A DNA stretch of 64,000 nt, taken from NCBI RefSeq assembly GCF_030247185.1, contig NC_080570.1:150940641-151004640 (forward strand). The letters are read 5' to 3'. The notes under the pieces were generated by a model that saw nothing but the letters and a program-made list of their open reading frames with translations, did no database searches and was not told the origin of the DNA. Below are positions 9,938 to 21,959 of the stretch, piece after piece. Both the position numbers and the translations under genes were made by a program. Position 1 is the stretch's first letter, and each line of letters begins with the position of its first letter. This DNA comes from Malaya genurostris. Lineage: Eukaryota; Arthropoda; Insecta; Diptera; Culicidae.

Positions 9938-10962
9938 ATGCAAAATCATTTACAGTTTGTGAAAAATTTATTCCATAATTGCTTCAACCAGCAGCACGCC
10001 AACAGTAGCTCCTTCATGCGTGACGGTTCCATTCTGTCCACATTGCGAAACAACAAAGTCCACAACCTGCACGTCAGCAGCGATCTACTGAAAGATTACG
10101 ATCGCAATTACGACGCCATCAGTGCACGAAATGACCGAATAAAACTACCCGCAGTAAGAACTTTGGATATCATTCCAAAGTCCAAAGACGTTCTGAACGG
10201 CGACTGGATCCTCCGGTACTCGGATTCAGAGACCAACCAGTACCCATGGAGCGGTGATTCTAGTCCGAACTTTGATCTCGTCCCGTGGCGCAGATCGAAC
10301 CGCAATCAATCGCTCCTGACACAATCGTCCACCTTCAATTCCTCGAAACAATGGAACGAAAGCAGAGATAAACGAATCCTGCAGCGTCTTCACAAAATAG
10401 AAACCAAACAGGTCAAAAAACACCTCAAAGAAAGTCTTAAGTATTCGAAACGAGTCAAACGCATCCGAATCATGTTGTCGGTTGAGATGCGCCAGAAGAA
10501 CTACGAGGTGCTCCCGCCGAAGTTACTTCCCCGACGATTCGTAATAAATCCCGCCAGCATCAGCCGGCAAACGGCGAAAGAGAATCACATCACCCGGTTG
10601 ACGGTGATCGCGATCGAGCAGCAGCAAAAATCACGTCACTGGGGCTACTTCAGCCATCGGCGAAATGAAAATTTCAAGGAAAAAATCGCCAAACAGGAAG
10701 CCATCGGCCATCATCGAAGAGCATCGTCGAAACAGCAGCAGGTGGAGGTGGCCCCAAGCACATCTGGGGCCTCCTCCGGACCCGTCAGCCGGGATGATGA
10801 TGATTCGATCGGTCTGAAAGAAATCGAACAGCATGTCTTCTGCAAGAACATGAACGCAGTGAAAACGCTTGGCACCACCAAACGCATAACTCCGTTCGTT
10901 CCGAAACAGCTCGAAAGTGATAAAATGATAGTACAAATGTGTAGACGGTGTCGAAGTAAGCG
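9938..10962 (+). CDS. f: First coding exon of a forked/espin-like gene
   Basis: The ATG at 9,938 has A at -3, and an in-frame TGA lies 18 bases upstream. The frame stays open for 341 codons plus two bases and ends exactly at a consensus donor, CG|GTAAGT, at 10,963. Those two bases join in frame with C at 19,778, the first base of the ankyrin exon. The protein part is basic and unlike transposon proteins. It has asparagine- and serine-rich starts, a lysine/arginine-rich middle (about residues 150-190), and a KRITPFVPKQLESDKM-type end. I recognise no domain here. Its role as N-terminus of a forked-like actin-bundling protein rests on the phase match and the next exon. Base composition is clearly more GC-rich than the introns. 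Confidence 0.7.
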
Positions 10963-12490
10963 GTAAGTTGCATACCCGGCAGGCGCAGTTGGTCGGGTGG
11001 TTGTGCCTAACTTCGGGCGTTGAAATGGTACTTACCTTTTGGTTGGTAGTTTGGTTTTTGAATCTTCAATTTTTCTTGTTGAAAAATTTACCAACAATGC
11101 TATACAACTTATCCGATTAATGTTAAACCCTAATGCTACCCGAGCAGTAAGTACCAAGTCTATAACAGAAAGCAATTTTCATTACAAATTTGGGTGTAAC
11201 TCTGGTCTTAAATATCAGAAAGAAATACAGTTTCAATGAGTTCGATGGTATTCAAATTATGCGTTTAACGTGGCGGAACTTATTAAAATACACAGTAAAA
11301 ACTCGGAGTTATTATTATTTATTATAAATATACCACGAACTGTGAATTCACGGCTTCTGAGATCTACATATGCGAGTTAGTTAGAGTGAGATCTGCTGCC
11401 CCGTGATGAGCAATTTTCGAACTATTTTTTCTACAGTATTGTCGAAGCAAAGCTATTGTATCCGATTTCATCACAATTCGTTGATTGGAAGTTAGGTAAT
11501 CGACAAAATAATATGGCGACTCCACTAACGATATGACTATTGGTATCGGTTTTGCTATACTAAGATGAAATGTAGCGAAGAATGTGCGTCACGTTTTTGA
11601 ACAATTATTCAAATACTAGACAGAATTTCTAATAACCAAAAACAATCAAGTTTTCGCAATTAAATTCATCACAACTAAGCATTCTTAGAACTGTGAAATG
11701 TTGCTTTCCCGAGCCGTAATTGGTTTTTGAAATGTATAAACGGGTACTGTTCCGTTTCACAGGAATGATTTTAGAATTGAAACAAAAACGTTAAAAGTAA
11801 AATTTCACAAAGAATCTGAAAAGGCAACTCCAAATTATTAAACTTAAGCCGAAGTTTGACAAAGTTTCAAGTGAATTTTTTAAACTTTTCATCAACTTCG
11901 TCTGGTGGTAGTGTGGGAAATGCACAGTAAGTGCAGTGAAATAACAACTTGAATACAATAAAATGTGTATTATAAAAAATCGTTGATTTTCTAAGGTAAC
12001 TGATGTTTATAATGCTAGCAAGTTCCAACTCTGTTTAGCTCAACGCATTGATGTTGCTTTGTAATGTAATATAGTATAATAGATATTACTTCAGATTGTA
12101 GTAAAATAAAAAATTCAACCTAAACAGGCTACTAAATGAAATGAACATCATTTCAACAGTTTTTTTTATCGAAAAATAAATTCGACCGAACTCTTTCATG
12201 CGGTGAATTACTATTTGGTGACGGCAAACATACTGAAAATACTTGAATGTTTTCTTGTTTGCTACTAAACTCAGGTATATAGATGGTTAACAAGTTAGTC
12301 AATACATATAAATGTAACCTCATGTCAGTCAATTACAAATACTAATGGTTCATAGTAATAGTAATAGTAATAGTAATAGTAATAGTAATCAATGACAAAG
12401 ATTGAATTAGGATATATTCAAATGGTGAAATATTCACAAATCCATTACGAATCTAAAAGAGTCTCTTTTTACAAGCCAGCAAAACAGGTG
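10963..12490 (+). other. Start of intron 1
   Basis: AT-rich intron DNA after the donor GTAAGT. About 11,561-11,850 (from GATGAAATGTAGCG on) matches, in reverse complement, about 13,430-13,605, giving an inverted pair of a dispersed repeat. No coding sequence was found. Confidence 0.5.
12353..12389. repeat. TAGTAA microsatellite
   Basis: About six copies of the hexanucleotide TAGTAA occur in a row. A simple tandem repeat without other features. Confidence 0.9.
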
Positions 12491-12770
12491 GTCAGTCCAC
12501 TGCGCACAATCACTGGAAATATTCCTTGTTTCTATGTGTCGGTTTTGCTTGTTATGCTTTGTGCGACAATTCGTTCAATTCAATCGGTTAAAATTTTGCG
12601 CGCATTTTTTTTTGGGACTACATTTTACCTTAAGGTGAAATGTAGCGTCATAAAATGCGCGCAAAATTTTATCCGCTTCAGTTGAACGAACCGTCGCACA
12701 AAGCATACCAAAAAAACGGACACATATAAACAAGAACTTATTTCAATGATTGAGCGCAGTGGGCTTACCT
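12491..12770. repeat. Foldback MITE, arms of about 135 bp
   Basis: Two inverted arms meet at ACCTTAAGGT (centre about 12,631). Matching blocks include TTTTGCGCGCATTTT, GCTTTGTGCGAC, GTTCGTTCAA and the outer CCACTGCGC. The arms have diverged by substitutions and small gaps. A related single arm lies at about 30,890-31,005. It is noncoding and fits a palindromic MITE. Confidence 0.75.
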
Positions 12771-12897
12771 CTCGTTATATTGGCTTGTAAATTGATAGAG
12801 CGCGGTCGAATTTACTTATCGAATACATTCAATGCCAATATATTCCATTCTACTTGACTTTCATTATCATCTTCGACTAAGTAAAAAGTATTATTTC

Positions 12898-13140
12898 TGT
12901 TATGCCAATAAGATCGTAGCACTAGCCATGTAAGCTATGAGTCGGCTGCGAAGTCTGTTGAAACAGAAAGGCCAAATATCTCAAAAGGAATGTAATTCCA
13001 AAACTACCACACCCAGACATTTTCCTGGTGTGGATTCAGTATTCTCCCAATACGATTCCGCCACTCCTTGTCTGCGAAGTCTGTTTAAACAAATGGTCAT
13101 ATTCAACAATAAATGTAATACCAAGGCCTTGCAATGCATT
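12898..13140 (+). repeat. Two 3' pieces of a tRNA-derived SINE
   Basis: GCTGCGAAGTCTGTTGAAAC at about 12,945 and a diverged CTGCGAAGTCTGTTTAAAC at about 13,072 match the 3' part of the fuller SINE at 24,553-24,755. Both are followed by the GAATGTAA/AAATGTAA end. The tRNA-like heads are missing. Confidence 0.65.
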
Positions 13141-14229
13141 GAACTCAACAGAATTGGACATTATTAGCATTAAAAATGACAGTTACTTAGGAAATAAACA
13201 ATTTCTAACAATACCCATTTTATTGTATTCAACTCGTTTTTATTTCAACACAAAACCCAATGCTGCAAAGATTCGCGTCATAATTTTATATTTAATTTTT
13301 GCTCACGATATAATGCCACCGTGCCCAGCGTGCATTTCTCACACCACCTCAATACGAAACAGCAGCGCGCAAGCAATAAAAAATGCGGAAAAGTTTATAT
13401 AAACTTTTTCAAATTTCGGTTGTTTTAGCTAAAATTTTATAATTTTGAGTTGCATTTTCAGATTCTTTGTGAAATTCTGCTACAAACACTACTTTTCAGT
13501 TCTTGATTTCGAAAACTTAAGTGTTTTTGGTTTTTCGAAAATCGGTCGAGTTTTTGAATAATTGATCAAAAACGCGATTTTCGCATTCCGCTACATTTCA
13601 CCTTAAGTGTTGAAATATGTAATTTTCCGTCCCTGAGCCAAAGGCAGAGTATAGTTCTCGTAGATTTAAGTCATTCTTGTAAATTTCAGTCATTAGACAA
13701 ATTACGTTTTCACTAATTGTTATAAGTTACAATTTTTATATTTTTTCGCAGTGTACGAGCGTTAACAAACTGTAATGAACAGCATTTGAAATTATCAAGT
13801 TTCGTGGTCAACGTGAGGTTTTTATCTTATAAAACCATATCTAGAAAAATTCGATTCAAACGCCTTCTCTCATACACAGTCAGAAATAATTTTCAACAAC
13901 AATTCCTTGTCCCGGAGCATTATTGTTGCATGACTGCCGGGCCAATGAAAACCCTTCCATCGAAGGCGGTGGTGTGTTCACTTTAGATGTCACGGTGCGA
14001 CTGATGATGCGGATTTGTTTACTGTTTACCTTCTTACTGGAATCGAAATTTAAACATTTTCCGTTCTCATTCGTGCTGTTTCGGTTGCGCAATCAATTAA
14101 GCCGATCAACAGATGGATATTAATTCAAATTATCAGTGTACGATGCGGTTTTTACGCGATTGTTTTATGCAGTACGTACCTCCCCTGCATAAAAGAAGAC
14201 TTGAGTGTATATGCGTAAATATTTTGTAA
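13141..14229. other. Intron DNA with part of a repeat in reverse
   Basis: About 13,430-13,605 is the reverse copy of the repeat at 11,561-11,850 and ends GCTACATTTCACCTTAAG. The rest holds only short open frames in AT-rich sequence. I see no exon. Confidence 0.4.
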
Positions 14230-14310
14230 ATTCCACGAAAGAAAAAAAGAAATCGGTAGCGACTGCGACTAGAACCGAGAATCTTCAGATCATAGAGTAC
14301 GGCGGCAATC
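14230..14310 (-). repeat. Decayed tRNA-derived SINE
   Basis: The reverse strand shows CTCGGTTCTAGTCGCAGTCG, a weakened pol III B box, in the same context as the clearer copies at 29,500-29,800 and 41,690-41,930. The A box has diverged. Confidence 0.45.
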
Positions 14311-14576
14311 AACTGTATTTTGACCGTCAATAGTGGTCCTTGCCTTCAACGTTATATTCAGTATTATTGAGTTGTTTGAACCGCTAACGACGAGACGATT
14401 ATAGATTTTGTTTAATAGCTTCTTGAAGCGAATTAAAGGCCTCAGTGGAGTTTTTCTTTCGTTCTAATAAAGACGAAGTGATTCCAATAAAATCTACTGC
14501 TGGTGTCATATTTTACGAAGTACTGTAAACTTCCGTCTAAAATCGAAAATTTTGCGAACAGTCCAAAACACGAAAA

Positions 14577-14640
14577 TGAGTCAAGTTTCGCTGAGACACA
14601 AAGTTCAATTTTTGTGTCAGCGAAACTTGACGAGTTTTGT
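14577..14640. repeat. Short hairpin
   Basis: CAAGTTTCGCTGAGACACAA and TTGTGTCAGCGAAACTTG form inverted arms of about 22 bases around a short AT-rich loop. It lies at the edge of the repeat that starts near 14,650. Confidence 0.7.
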
Positions 14641-14649
14641 CGTGAATAC

Positions 14650-15195
14650 GCAAAGCCAGTTTCAACTCAAACAAGAGCGACTGCATCATGCAACAGAGCT
14701 GCTGGTCGTTTGAATTGGAGAAAAAAACGAAAAGTGAACAACATTATATAAAATCAGCCGTTCTAATATTCCTAAATGTTATCTAAAGAACTATTAAGAT
14801 TACTTCTTTGTACATCGAAGGTGAAAATCATCAGTTTAGTGACTTTCCAAAATAATTGGATTTACTTCGTGCACTTTTCGCTGTGCAAAAATCGTTCGAG
14901 AAAAATGTTCCGAACTGTGCTAAATATCGTAGAGAATTTCACAATTTGGTCCTTCTAAAAGGCAGAAATGAATCCTGTCAGCATCTTGATAGTTTCTTTC
15001 AATGAAATATGCAAATCTGGAATAAAATAATCGACATCAAAAATTGTTTAAAATTCTAGTAGTGAAAAGGGGGAAAGTTTCACAATTCACACAATCGATC
15101 AACTATCAATTCGAATTCGAAAGTATAAAGAAATCGTGTCAGTTTTATTCGTATTCACGACATCCAGTTATGTCTCTGACATTACACACCCGTAC
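14650..15195 (+). repeat. Dispersed element ending in CAGTTATGTCTCTGAC
   Basis: The whole block matches, in reverse, 50,590-51,745, except that the other copy carries an extra 640-bp insertion. The right end has CATCCAGTTATGTCTCTGAC, a terminal motif also seen at 25,770-25,830, 36,117-36,178 and 50,590-50,640. It has no coding capacity. It is probably a nonautonomous transposon family. Confidence 0.65.
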
Positions 15196-16795
15196 TTTTT
15201 TAATCAATTCAATTAAAATAATTATTATTTACTCTAATTAACACCGGCATCTATTTTTTACCTACAGAAATGTCGCTAAAGAGATAATCGACAGGGAGAA
15301 GAGTCTCCAATGCAAGATTTAATTATTATGTTTTTATTTTATTAATAAAAAAACTACTGAACAAATTCGGAACTGAATTGCAATTTTCGATGCACTTAGG
15401 GTGGTCAATGTGACCAACAATTTTTTTTTTCACATTGCAAACAGTGATTATAGCGACGAAAGACTGCTTCAATTCCAGCTGGATGATTACACTGCACTCA
15501 ACAAAACACTATTTAGGTCGAATTTGATGTGTAGATGTAACAGGAGTGCAGCATTGTACATGTCCCATACACACAGCAGACACATTGTATGAATGGCGCA
15601 TTTGAATTAGCGTAACGATAGTCAGCGCACCTATTTCCTAATATTTTTCAATCAGCTGCATTGTATTTTTATTAATGTTTTTGTTATTTATGATATTACT
15701 CCACCAGAACGGTAGGGCCGAATAAATTTCAAATACATCACCACTATTGATTCACTTATCAACCACCCTACGCACACTGAACATTTTCCTAAAGGTTCAG
15801 TTTCTGATCATCGGTTAATTGATTCATCATGTGTTCTGCAAAGGGATGTGACACTATATAACGGCTATGAAAAATTCATTTACAAAAAATCTTCTGTTCG
15901 GAAATCATATCAGATATATTCAGTGTGCGAACTTTTTTCTTGAATATCATCGGGGAGAATGTTCGCTAGTGAGCTTTTCACAATTGATTTTTTACCATGT
16001 GAAATTGATTTCAGTGATTTGCAAAAAATCAGTACAAAAAATAAACATTTTTTTGTTTGTAAATCACCTGTAAAATTTTTTCGCTTGTTTGTTGCAAATT
16101 TGTGCATTTTTTGAAAATTTGTCGCGATTTCCGAAATTTTGATAAATAAATTGGATGAAGCACAGGGTTCGTTCTTGCATCCAAGCATGGCAGCTACTGA
16201 CACAGCTTGCAAACTTGCGCTCAGACAACAACATTTTACCAGATTTTAATCTCACCATGTTAAAATGTATATTGCTTTTTTTCCAAGCATCATTGCAGGA
16301 TTCTGGTCAGAACTCAAACCAGGCATTGAAAACTCAACCATCACATGGCTATTATTCAGCGGGCTGAATAATATTTTTGTGATTTTTGTAAGCGCGATTA
16401 CGTACTTCACAGCATCTGATATGTAACTGTCCCTGCATTGACGCAGCAACGTATCCGGGTTTTTGGTTCTCCATACATGGTTGAATCTGTGTATGGTGAA
16501 CTAAAATTGAAGGATATTCTATCGTTTCTCACCCAATATGGTAAGGAGCTATAGTCAGGGAGCTTCCCCTCCATGTTTCTTTTATCCTTCCCTTCCCATC
16601 AGGAAAATGATGGGAATTTGGCAAGTTACAAATCTCCAAATAACTAGTGCTAATGCCATTCTCTTTCTTCAAAACAGTCTCATGAAATTTTTTTTATCTT
16701 CTTAATAAATGATTTCTGACACTAATTTGGGCTTATTTTTTGACACCAATTAATTCAGATTGATTCGATTGATACTCGACATCATTTCTCAAACC
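15196..16795. other. Intron DNA, nothing recognised
   Basis: AT-rich sequence of 1.6 kb with only short open frames on both strands, none resembling known families, and no clear repeat. Confidence 0.35.
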
Positions 16796-16809
16796 AAGCG
16801 CTTGACATT

Positions 16810-18105
16810 TTTTTGAATAACTATTTATTGGAATATGAGTTAAAATTAAATTATAAGGATTTAAATTGGGTGTTCAGCCACAAGTGGTGACTTTTCAGCC
16901 CTATTATATATATGATTTGGTTATTACCATGAGGACATTATTTGCTTCTGCAATTCTGAGATTTTTGTGTAGGGAAAATTCTAAACCTACTTGTATTGTG
17001 TAATGGGGAAAAGGAACTTATATACTAACTTACTAACTAATACAGAGAGCGAATCGATTCAATTGAAGATTGCATCGATTTTTGTCGGAATTTGCTTATA
17101 ATATTATGTGACATTACATCTAATGGTTCTATATTTGTGAGTCTGTGTAACTCATTTGTACTAAACCAGGGAGGACGCTTCAAAATCATTTTCAGAATTT
17201 TATTCTGAATCCTTTGAAGCGTTTTCTTCCTGGTGGAACAACAACTTGACCAAATCGGTACTGCATAAAGCATGGCTGGTCTGAAAATTTGTTTATAAAT
17301 TAACAATTTGTTTTTTTAGACAGAGCTTAGAATTTCTGTTTATAAGAGGATATAAACATTCAATAAATTTATTACACTTTGCCTGGATTTCTTCAATGTG
17401 ATCCTTGAAAGTGAGTTTTTTGTCATACGTTAAACCTAAGTATTTAGCTTGATCAGACCATGTCAATTCCAAGCCATTCAATTTGAGAATGTGATTATTG
17501 TTTGGTTTAAGAAAAGAAGCTCTTGGCTTACGAGAAAAAATAATTAATTGCGTTTTTGCTGCATTTGGTTTAATTTTCCATTTTGACAGATAATCACTGA
17601 AAATATTTAAACTTCTTTGTAGGCAACTGCAGATCACTCTTAGATTTCTACCTGTGGCTAACAGACTTGTGTCGTCACAGAATAACGATTTCTGACAACC
17701 AACGGGTAGATTTGGAAGATCAGAAGTGAAAATATTATACAAGATTGGAGCTACGCTCGAACCCTGCGGAACACCGGCTCGTGCGGGTAGCAATTCAGAT
17801 TTACAATTCTGATAGCTAACCTGAAGGGCACGATCAGTTAAATAATTTTGAATCATTTTGATCAAATAAATAGGAAACTGGAAATCAGACATTTTGCTAT
17901 TAAACCTTTGTGCCAAACACTGTCGACTGCTTTTTCTATGTCTAGAAGATAATCATTCTCAACAAGATAATTTTTTCAAAAAGTTTACTGATAGAAGAAA
18001 GTAAGCTAATTGGTCGATAACTTGATGTTTCTGCTGGATTGTTATCAGGTTTCAGGATAGGAATTACTTTAGCGTTTTTCCATCTTTTTGGGAAGTAAGT
18101 TAATG
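16810..18105 (-). mobile_element. 5'-truncated copy of the Juan/Jockey-like LINE
   Basis: It nearly matches the 3' part of the LINE at 3,515-7,286, including the 3'UTR. It is bounded by a 14-bp target duplication, AAGCGCYYGACATT-like, at 16,796 and 18,106 with one or two mismatches. The poly(A) end is short. The reading frame carries an extra base in an A-run near 17,310, a frameshift near 17,910, and an internal deletion of about 134 bp near 17,950 relative to the longer copy. The catalytic box LFCDDTSLLA is preserved. Confidence 0.9.
17037..18100 (-). pseudogene. LINE reverse transcriptase fragment, broken
   Basis: The minus strand shows QFPIYLIKMIQNYLTD, GVPQGSSVAPILYN, LFCDDTSLLA and WSDQAKYLGLTYDKKL, then shifts frame at about 17,300 before the C-terminal part with PAMLYAVPIWSSCCSTRK. 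The endonuclease is absent because of 5' truncation. Near-identity with ORF2 at 4,379-7,033 indicates recent copies of one family. Confidence 0.85.
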
Positions 18106-18129
18106 AAGCGCTCGACATTTGTGTTGCCT

Positions 18130-18915
18130 ATTTGTATGAGAAGAGTGATGCTAATCTAAAAAAAAACCCTTCTTAATCCACTTAGTGGAATTTTCATAGA
18201 AAACAAAAAAAAATGTATGCCAAAGGTCTTAGAATTGCATAAAACGTCGAGATTAAGTGTCATCTCAAAAATTAAAAAAAAACCGACTTTCTTTGCGCAT
18301 TTCAAAATTTTTCCAAGTCACAGAAAATCGATATTTTTTTCGAGATTACACTAAATCTCGTCGTTTCATGAAATTTTAAGACTTTTGGCATCAACAAAAA
18401 TTTCAGATTTCGTAAATTTCATGTATTCCTCCCCTCTATGGTGATTGTTCAAGATCGAAAATATTCAAACCTTAACTGCCAGCACCCCCTACCCATATCC
18501 GATTTAGTTAAATTTTGCATGGGGACTTTTCTCGAGGTGCTTAAAATTTTGAACAATAGCGTTTCACGAAACTAGAGGTGATTCCAAAATATTGGCACAA
18601 TTATATACATAAGAGCGGTAAAAAACAACGTGTTTTGTCGGTTACGTCACTTATATCATCATATCTCCGGAACCAAAAGTCCAAAAACCAACCAACTTGA
18701 TCAATGACCTAACAATAGCTTTCAAACGAGTTTAAGTTTGTTGAAATCGGTTCAGCCATCTCTGAGAAGATTGAGCGGTAAAAATATTTTCGAAAAGTGC
18801 ACACACACAGACATTTTCCGATCTCGTCGAACTGAGTCAAATGGTATATAACACTATGGGTCTCCGAGGCTCCGGAGGCTTCTAATACCTTTCTGTAGAG
18901 AAGGGTAAAATCATG
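18130..18915 (+). repeat. Dispersed mosquito repeat, forward
   Basis: It carries TTGTCGGTTACGTCACTTAT, TCTCCGGAACC, AAATCGGTTCAGCCATCTCT, CACACACAGACATTTTCCG and ends near ACCTTTCTGTAGAGAAGGG. It is the inverted partner of 7,740-8,520. Confidence 0.7.
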
Positions 18916-18969
18916 TGAACAGAAAAGCGGTCAAAATTCTTCGAAAATTTTCTGATAAAAAAGGAACCG

Positions 18970-19710
18970 TTAAAGTACACAAGCATTTGAATACGAAAAA
19001 TTCAAAACAATTTTTTTGAAATTCAACACTAAAAAAAATTTTTTTTTATGGCTGGATCTAGTTGTCATCTTTTTCCTAGGGGGGGAGGCGGTTTCATCGC
19101 TATCCAGCAATTTAAGGGGAAGCAGTGGTTCGCTATTCTCGCTCTCATCCATTGGTTCGAGGTCACTGTTCCTGATGGAATCATCATTGTTACTTCTATT
19201 TGTCCAGGTGTTGGGTGCGTTGCTAGCTGCAGCTGGTGTACCTTGTTCTGCATGAGTTGCGACTATAGGTTTTCGTTGAGGAGGATACTTCAATGTTGTT
19301 GATGGCTGTATCCGATGCACTGGGTTTTTTTTTGGGTTGGTGTGGAGGGAGCGCTGTTGTCCTTTGGTGCAGATGTCTTCTTCTCCAGTTGTTCACATGG
19401 CTTACCACAGTGAACAGCTTTTTGACAATTTTGACATGTGGCCATCTGGTTTTCATAGGTAACAAGTGATTTGCACGGAACCCTTGTATCTTGGCCGAAA
19501 ATAACACAAGAAGGTATAGCGTACGCCATTTAGAATACCGGGGAAAAAGATCTCCAACTTTTATTTTTCGATGGAAATAATCTCTCCATACTCGGACATA
19601 GTTTTGCAAATATAAGGATCACAGATGCTGGAGGGTAGATCATGCACACGCAATTCTCATATCACATCTTCTTTAAATCTGCTTGTAAATACATTTTCGT
19701 TTTATAATGC
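18970..19710 (-). pseudogene. LINE ORF1 remnant (LOA/I-type)
   Basis: On the minus strand, in shifted frames, one reads RVHDLPSSICDPYICK-like sequence, then IPSCVIFGQDTRVPCKSLVT and a knuckle CQNCQKAVHCGKPCEQ, then a proline- and serine-rich tail. This order is typical of ORF1 of LOA/I-type LINEs common in mosquitoes. It has frameshifts and no accompanying reverse transcriptase. It ends about 70 bases before the acceptor of the ankyrin exon. Clade placement is from memory of the motif pattern and is uncertain. Confidence 0.6.
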
Positions 19711-19777
19711 TATCATTTTCTGTCGATCATTCTTTTGCCAATTACTAACCATCTCATTTCTTTCTTTTTCTTTCCAG

Positions 19778-19960
19778 CGTGACAGTGGGGTGCTCCGGGT
19801 ATAACGAGTCCAGATACCTGTCGCATCTGGACTCGTCCCATGCACAGATGCTTGCCCCGATGGAACGGCCGGCGGGTGGAGCCCTGGCGCTCCACTACGC
19901 GGCCGCCCGCGGGTGCCTCGACTGTGTGCGGCTGCTGGTGGAGGCGGCGCCCGACATCAG
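19778..19960 (+). CDS. f: Ankyrin-repeat exon of a forked/espin-like gene
   Basis: A strong acceptor (TTTCTTTTTCTTTCCAG, ending at 19,777) and a donor (CATCAG|GTGAGT at 19,961) bound 183 bases. One base completes a codon, 60 codons follow, and two bases remain, so both junctions are phase 2. The exon encodes CSGYNESRYLSHLDSSH and then the ankyrin-repeat helices GALALHYAAARGCLDCVRLL. The LHYAAARGCLDCVRLLVEA string is what I remember from insect Forked and vertebrate espin, actin-bundling proteins of bristles and stereocilia. The next exon should start the second ankyrin repeat and lies downstream. High GC and clean splice sites make the exon itself nearly certain; the gene name is less so. Confidence 0.8.
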
Positions 19961-21955
19961 GTGAGTGTCTTCATCTTCATTATAGAAACTAAAATCGTTG
20001 AGATCTTCATCTACCAGAAAAAAAGAGGGGAGGGTACGAGCGGTTTATATTTTCCATGTTTTTATGTTGCGAGTTCATCACTCGAAGGTCAATAAATCTT
20101 TCGAAATGGGGTTAACCCGTATTCATCTGTACTCAAATATTCAATCAAAACCTTTACTGGCGAGTAACTAGTATTCATCCTTTTTCGAAGCAATGCACCT
20201 ACTACAGCTGAAACAGTCTGGACTAATGGAATGCATAAAGGAGTAATTGTCCTACATAAAGTTTGCGTGACCGTTTATTTGCAAATTCATTATCAAAACT
20301 AAGCGGTCGATGGTCGATGGTCGATACTCGCTACTAAACCGGATCAAGCGCAAACAAAATCGTGCTCAATTTTGCTGTAAGCCAACATTTGCACTGATTT
20401 CACCAAACGCAAAGACTACCACCATGTCGTGAAGAAAAAAAAACAAACCAATTGTGTCTAGTTCCTTTGCTGCTGCTGATGATCCGAGAAGAAGAAGAGA
20501 AGAAGTGTAATTTAAATCGAACGACATACCGCTGCTACTGCAATTAAAAAACTCGGTCAATCAACCGTCGACTGGAGAGAAGTAACAAAAAACATTTTCG
20601 TTATGCAACTGATGGACATCGCCGTTCGATTATGGAAAATCGTGAAGCTCAAACGGTCGGAGTCAAGTAGGATCAGGGCCGAAGACCAAGAGCTTCATGG
20701 AACTAGTTCTCATCTTTAAGCTCGATTTCAAAATAATGAGATAATTCTAAAGCTGACAACGCAAGAAATTAAACCATCGGGGAATGTACATTGTCCACCT
20801 CGGAAAATGAACTCGTAAAAAGGGCAGTGATCGCCTTAATTGCTACCAACCCCCGCCCCAAACGCAGTAACAATCAAAGTAGCTTTCCTGGCAGAGTGCC
20901 CTGCAATTACCGACCGAAGAACCCATTATCGGTTGAAAAGGGCCTACTAGCGATGCACTACAAAACACATAGGACACAATAAAACAATATGATCAATTAA
21001 TGGAATTAATAACGGACGCCATGTTACAGCGGCGACGATGATGGGCAATTATGTGCGCCACTCTGCCGAACGAAAGGAAAATGCACGCACCGTTCAAGTG
21101 CAATCCTCCACCCTCTCGAGAGTTGCCGCGCGAGTAGGGGTAAGGCTTTTCTTTGCCGAAGCAATTTACAGAAGCAGGAAGGAACCGATCGAAGCAACCG
21201 GTTGCTTGTTTAGTCACTCATGAGAAACGAAAAGGAAAATGGCGCACTTCGGTTTGGTTGCGCACCCTCAAACCCCACGAAACTTCTTCTCTGTTCGGCG
21301 ACTACGATTGGTTGCTCTCCGGTAGTAAAATCAGCGCGAAACAGTTCCTGAATGCCAAATTGAGCAATTATTTGCGCCTGGACTGATTAACTAATTGACG
21401 AATTGATTCGTGTGCAGAGGAGGTGACTACTTGCGTGGGCGTGCGCGAGCTGTCAATTTATTTAAATTTTATACTGATTTTCGCGAAAACCGCGAAATGC
21501 AAAACGTCAAGTGAACAAGTAATTTATTAGTATGATACCGGAAGAATCAAATCAGTACATTAATTCCGGTCATAAAAAATGATTAGCCTGGCTCGAACGT
21601 TTGAGTGGTTAATTACTAGTAGAAAATCAAAATACATGAAAATATGACGGCAATTATTGTTTGATATGTGATGGATTGTTTTAAAGCGTGGGGCGAGATA
21701 CGATTGACGATCGCGTTTCCATTTCATTTCATGGCAATTGATTCCAGTCATTGGCTTAGCTCAGTTTTTCATGTGTACGAACATAAAAAAGGATATTCCG
21801 GTTTCTAATAATGTTTGCTACCCTCGAAACGATTTTTCCAAATTTGAGGTTTTATTAGTATTTGACGAGAAAAAAACAGCCTAGAAAAGACTGACGAACG
21901 AAACAGCAGAAGTAAAAATTTGCGAAAATGATTGCCAAACCAAAATTTTTTGAAA
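19961..21955. other. Intron 2 start; no exon recognised
   Basis: About 20,780-21,450 is GC-richer and has short open frames on both strands, but no convincing splice-bounded exon was found. It may hold regulatory sequence. The rest is AT-rich. Confidence 0.35.
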
Positions 21956-21959
21956 TCAG

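Noticed and set aside
21153..21386. A 77-codon frame in a GC-richer segment
   Set aside because: No splice sites in phase, no motif, and open frames occur on both strands there.
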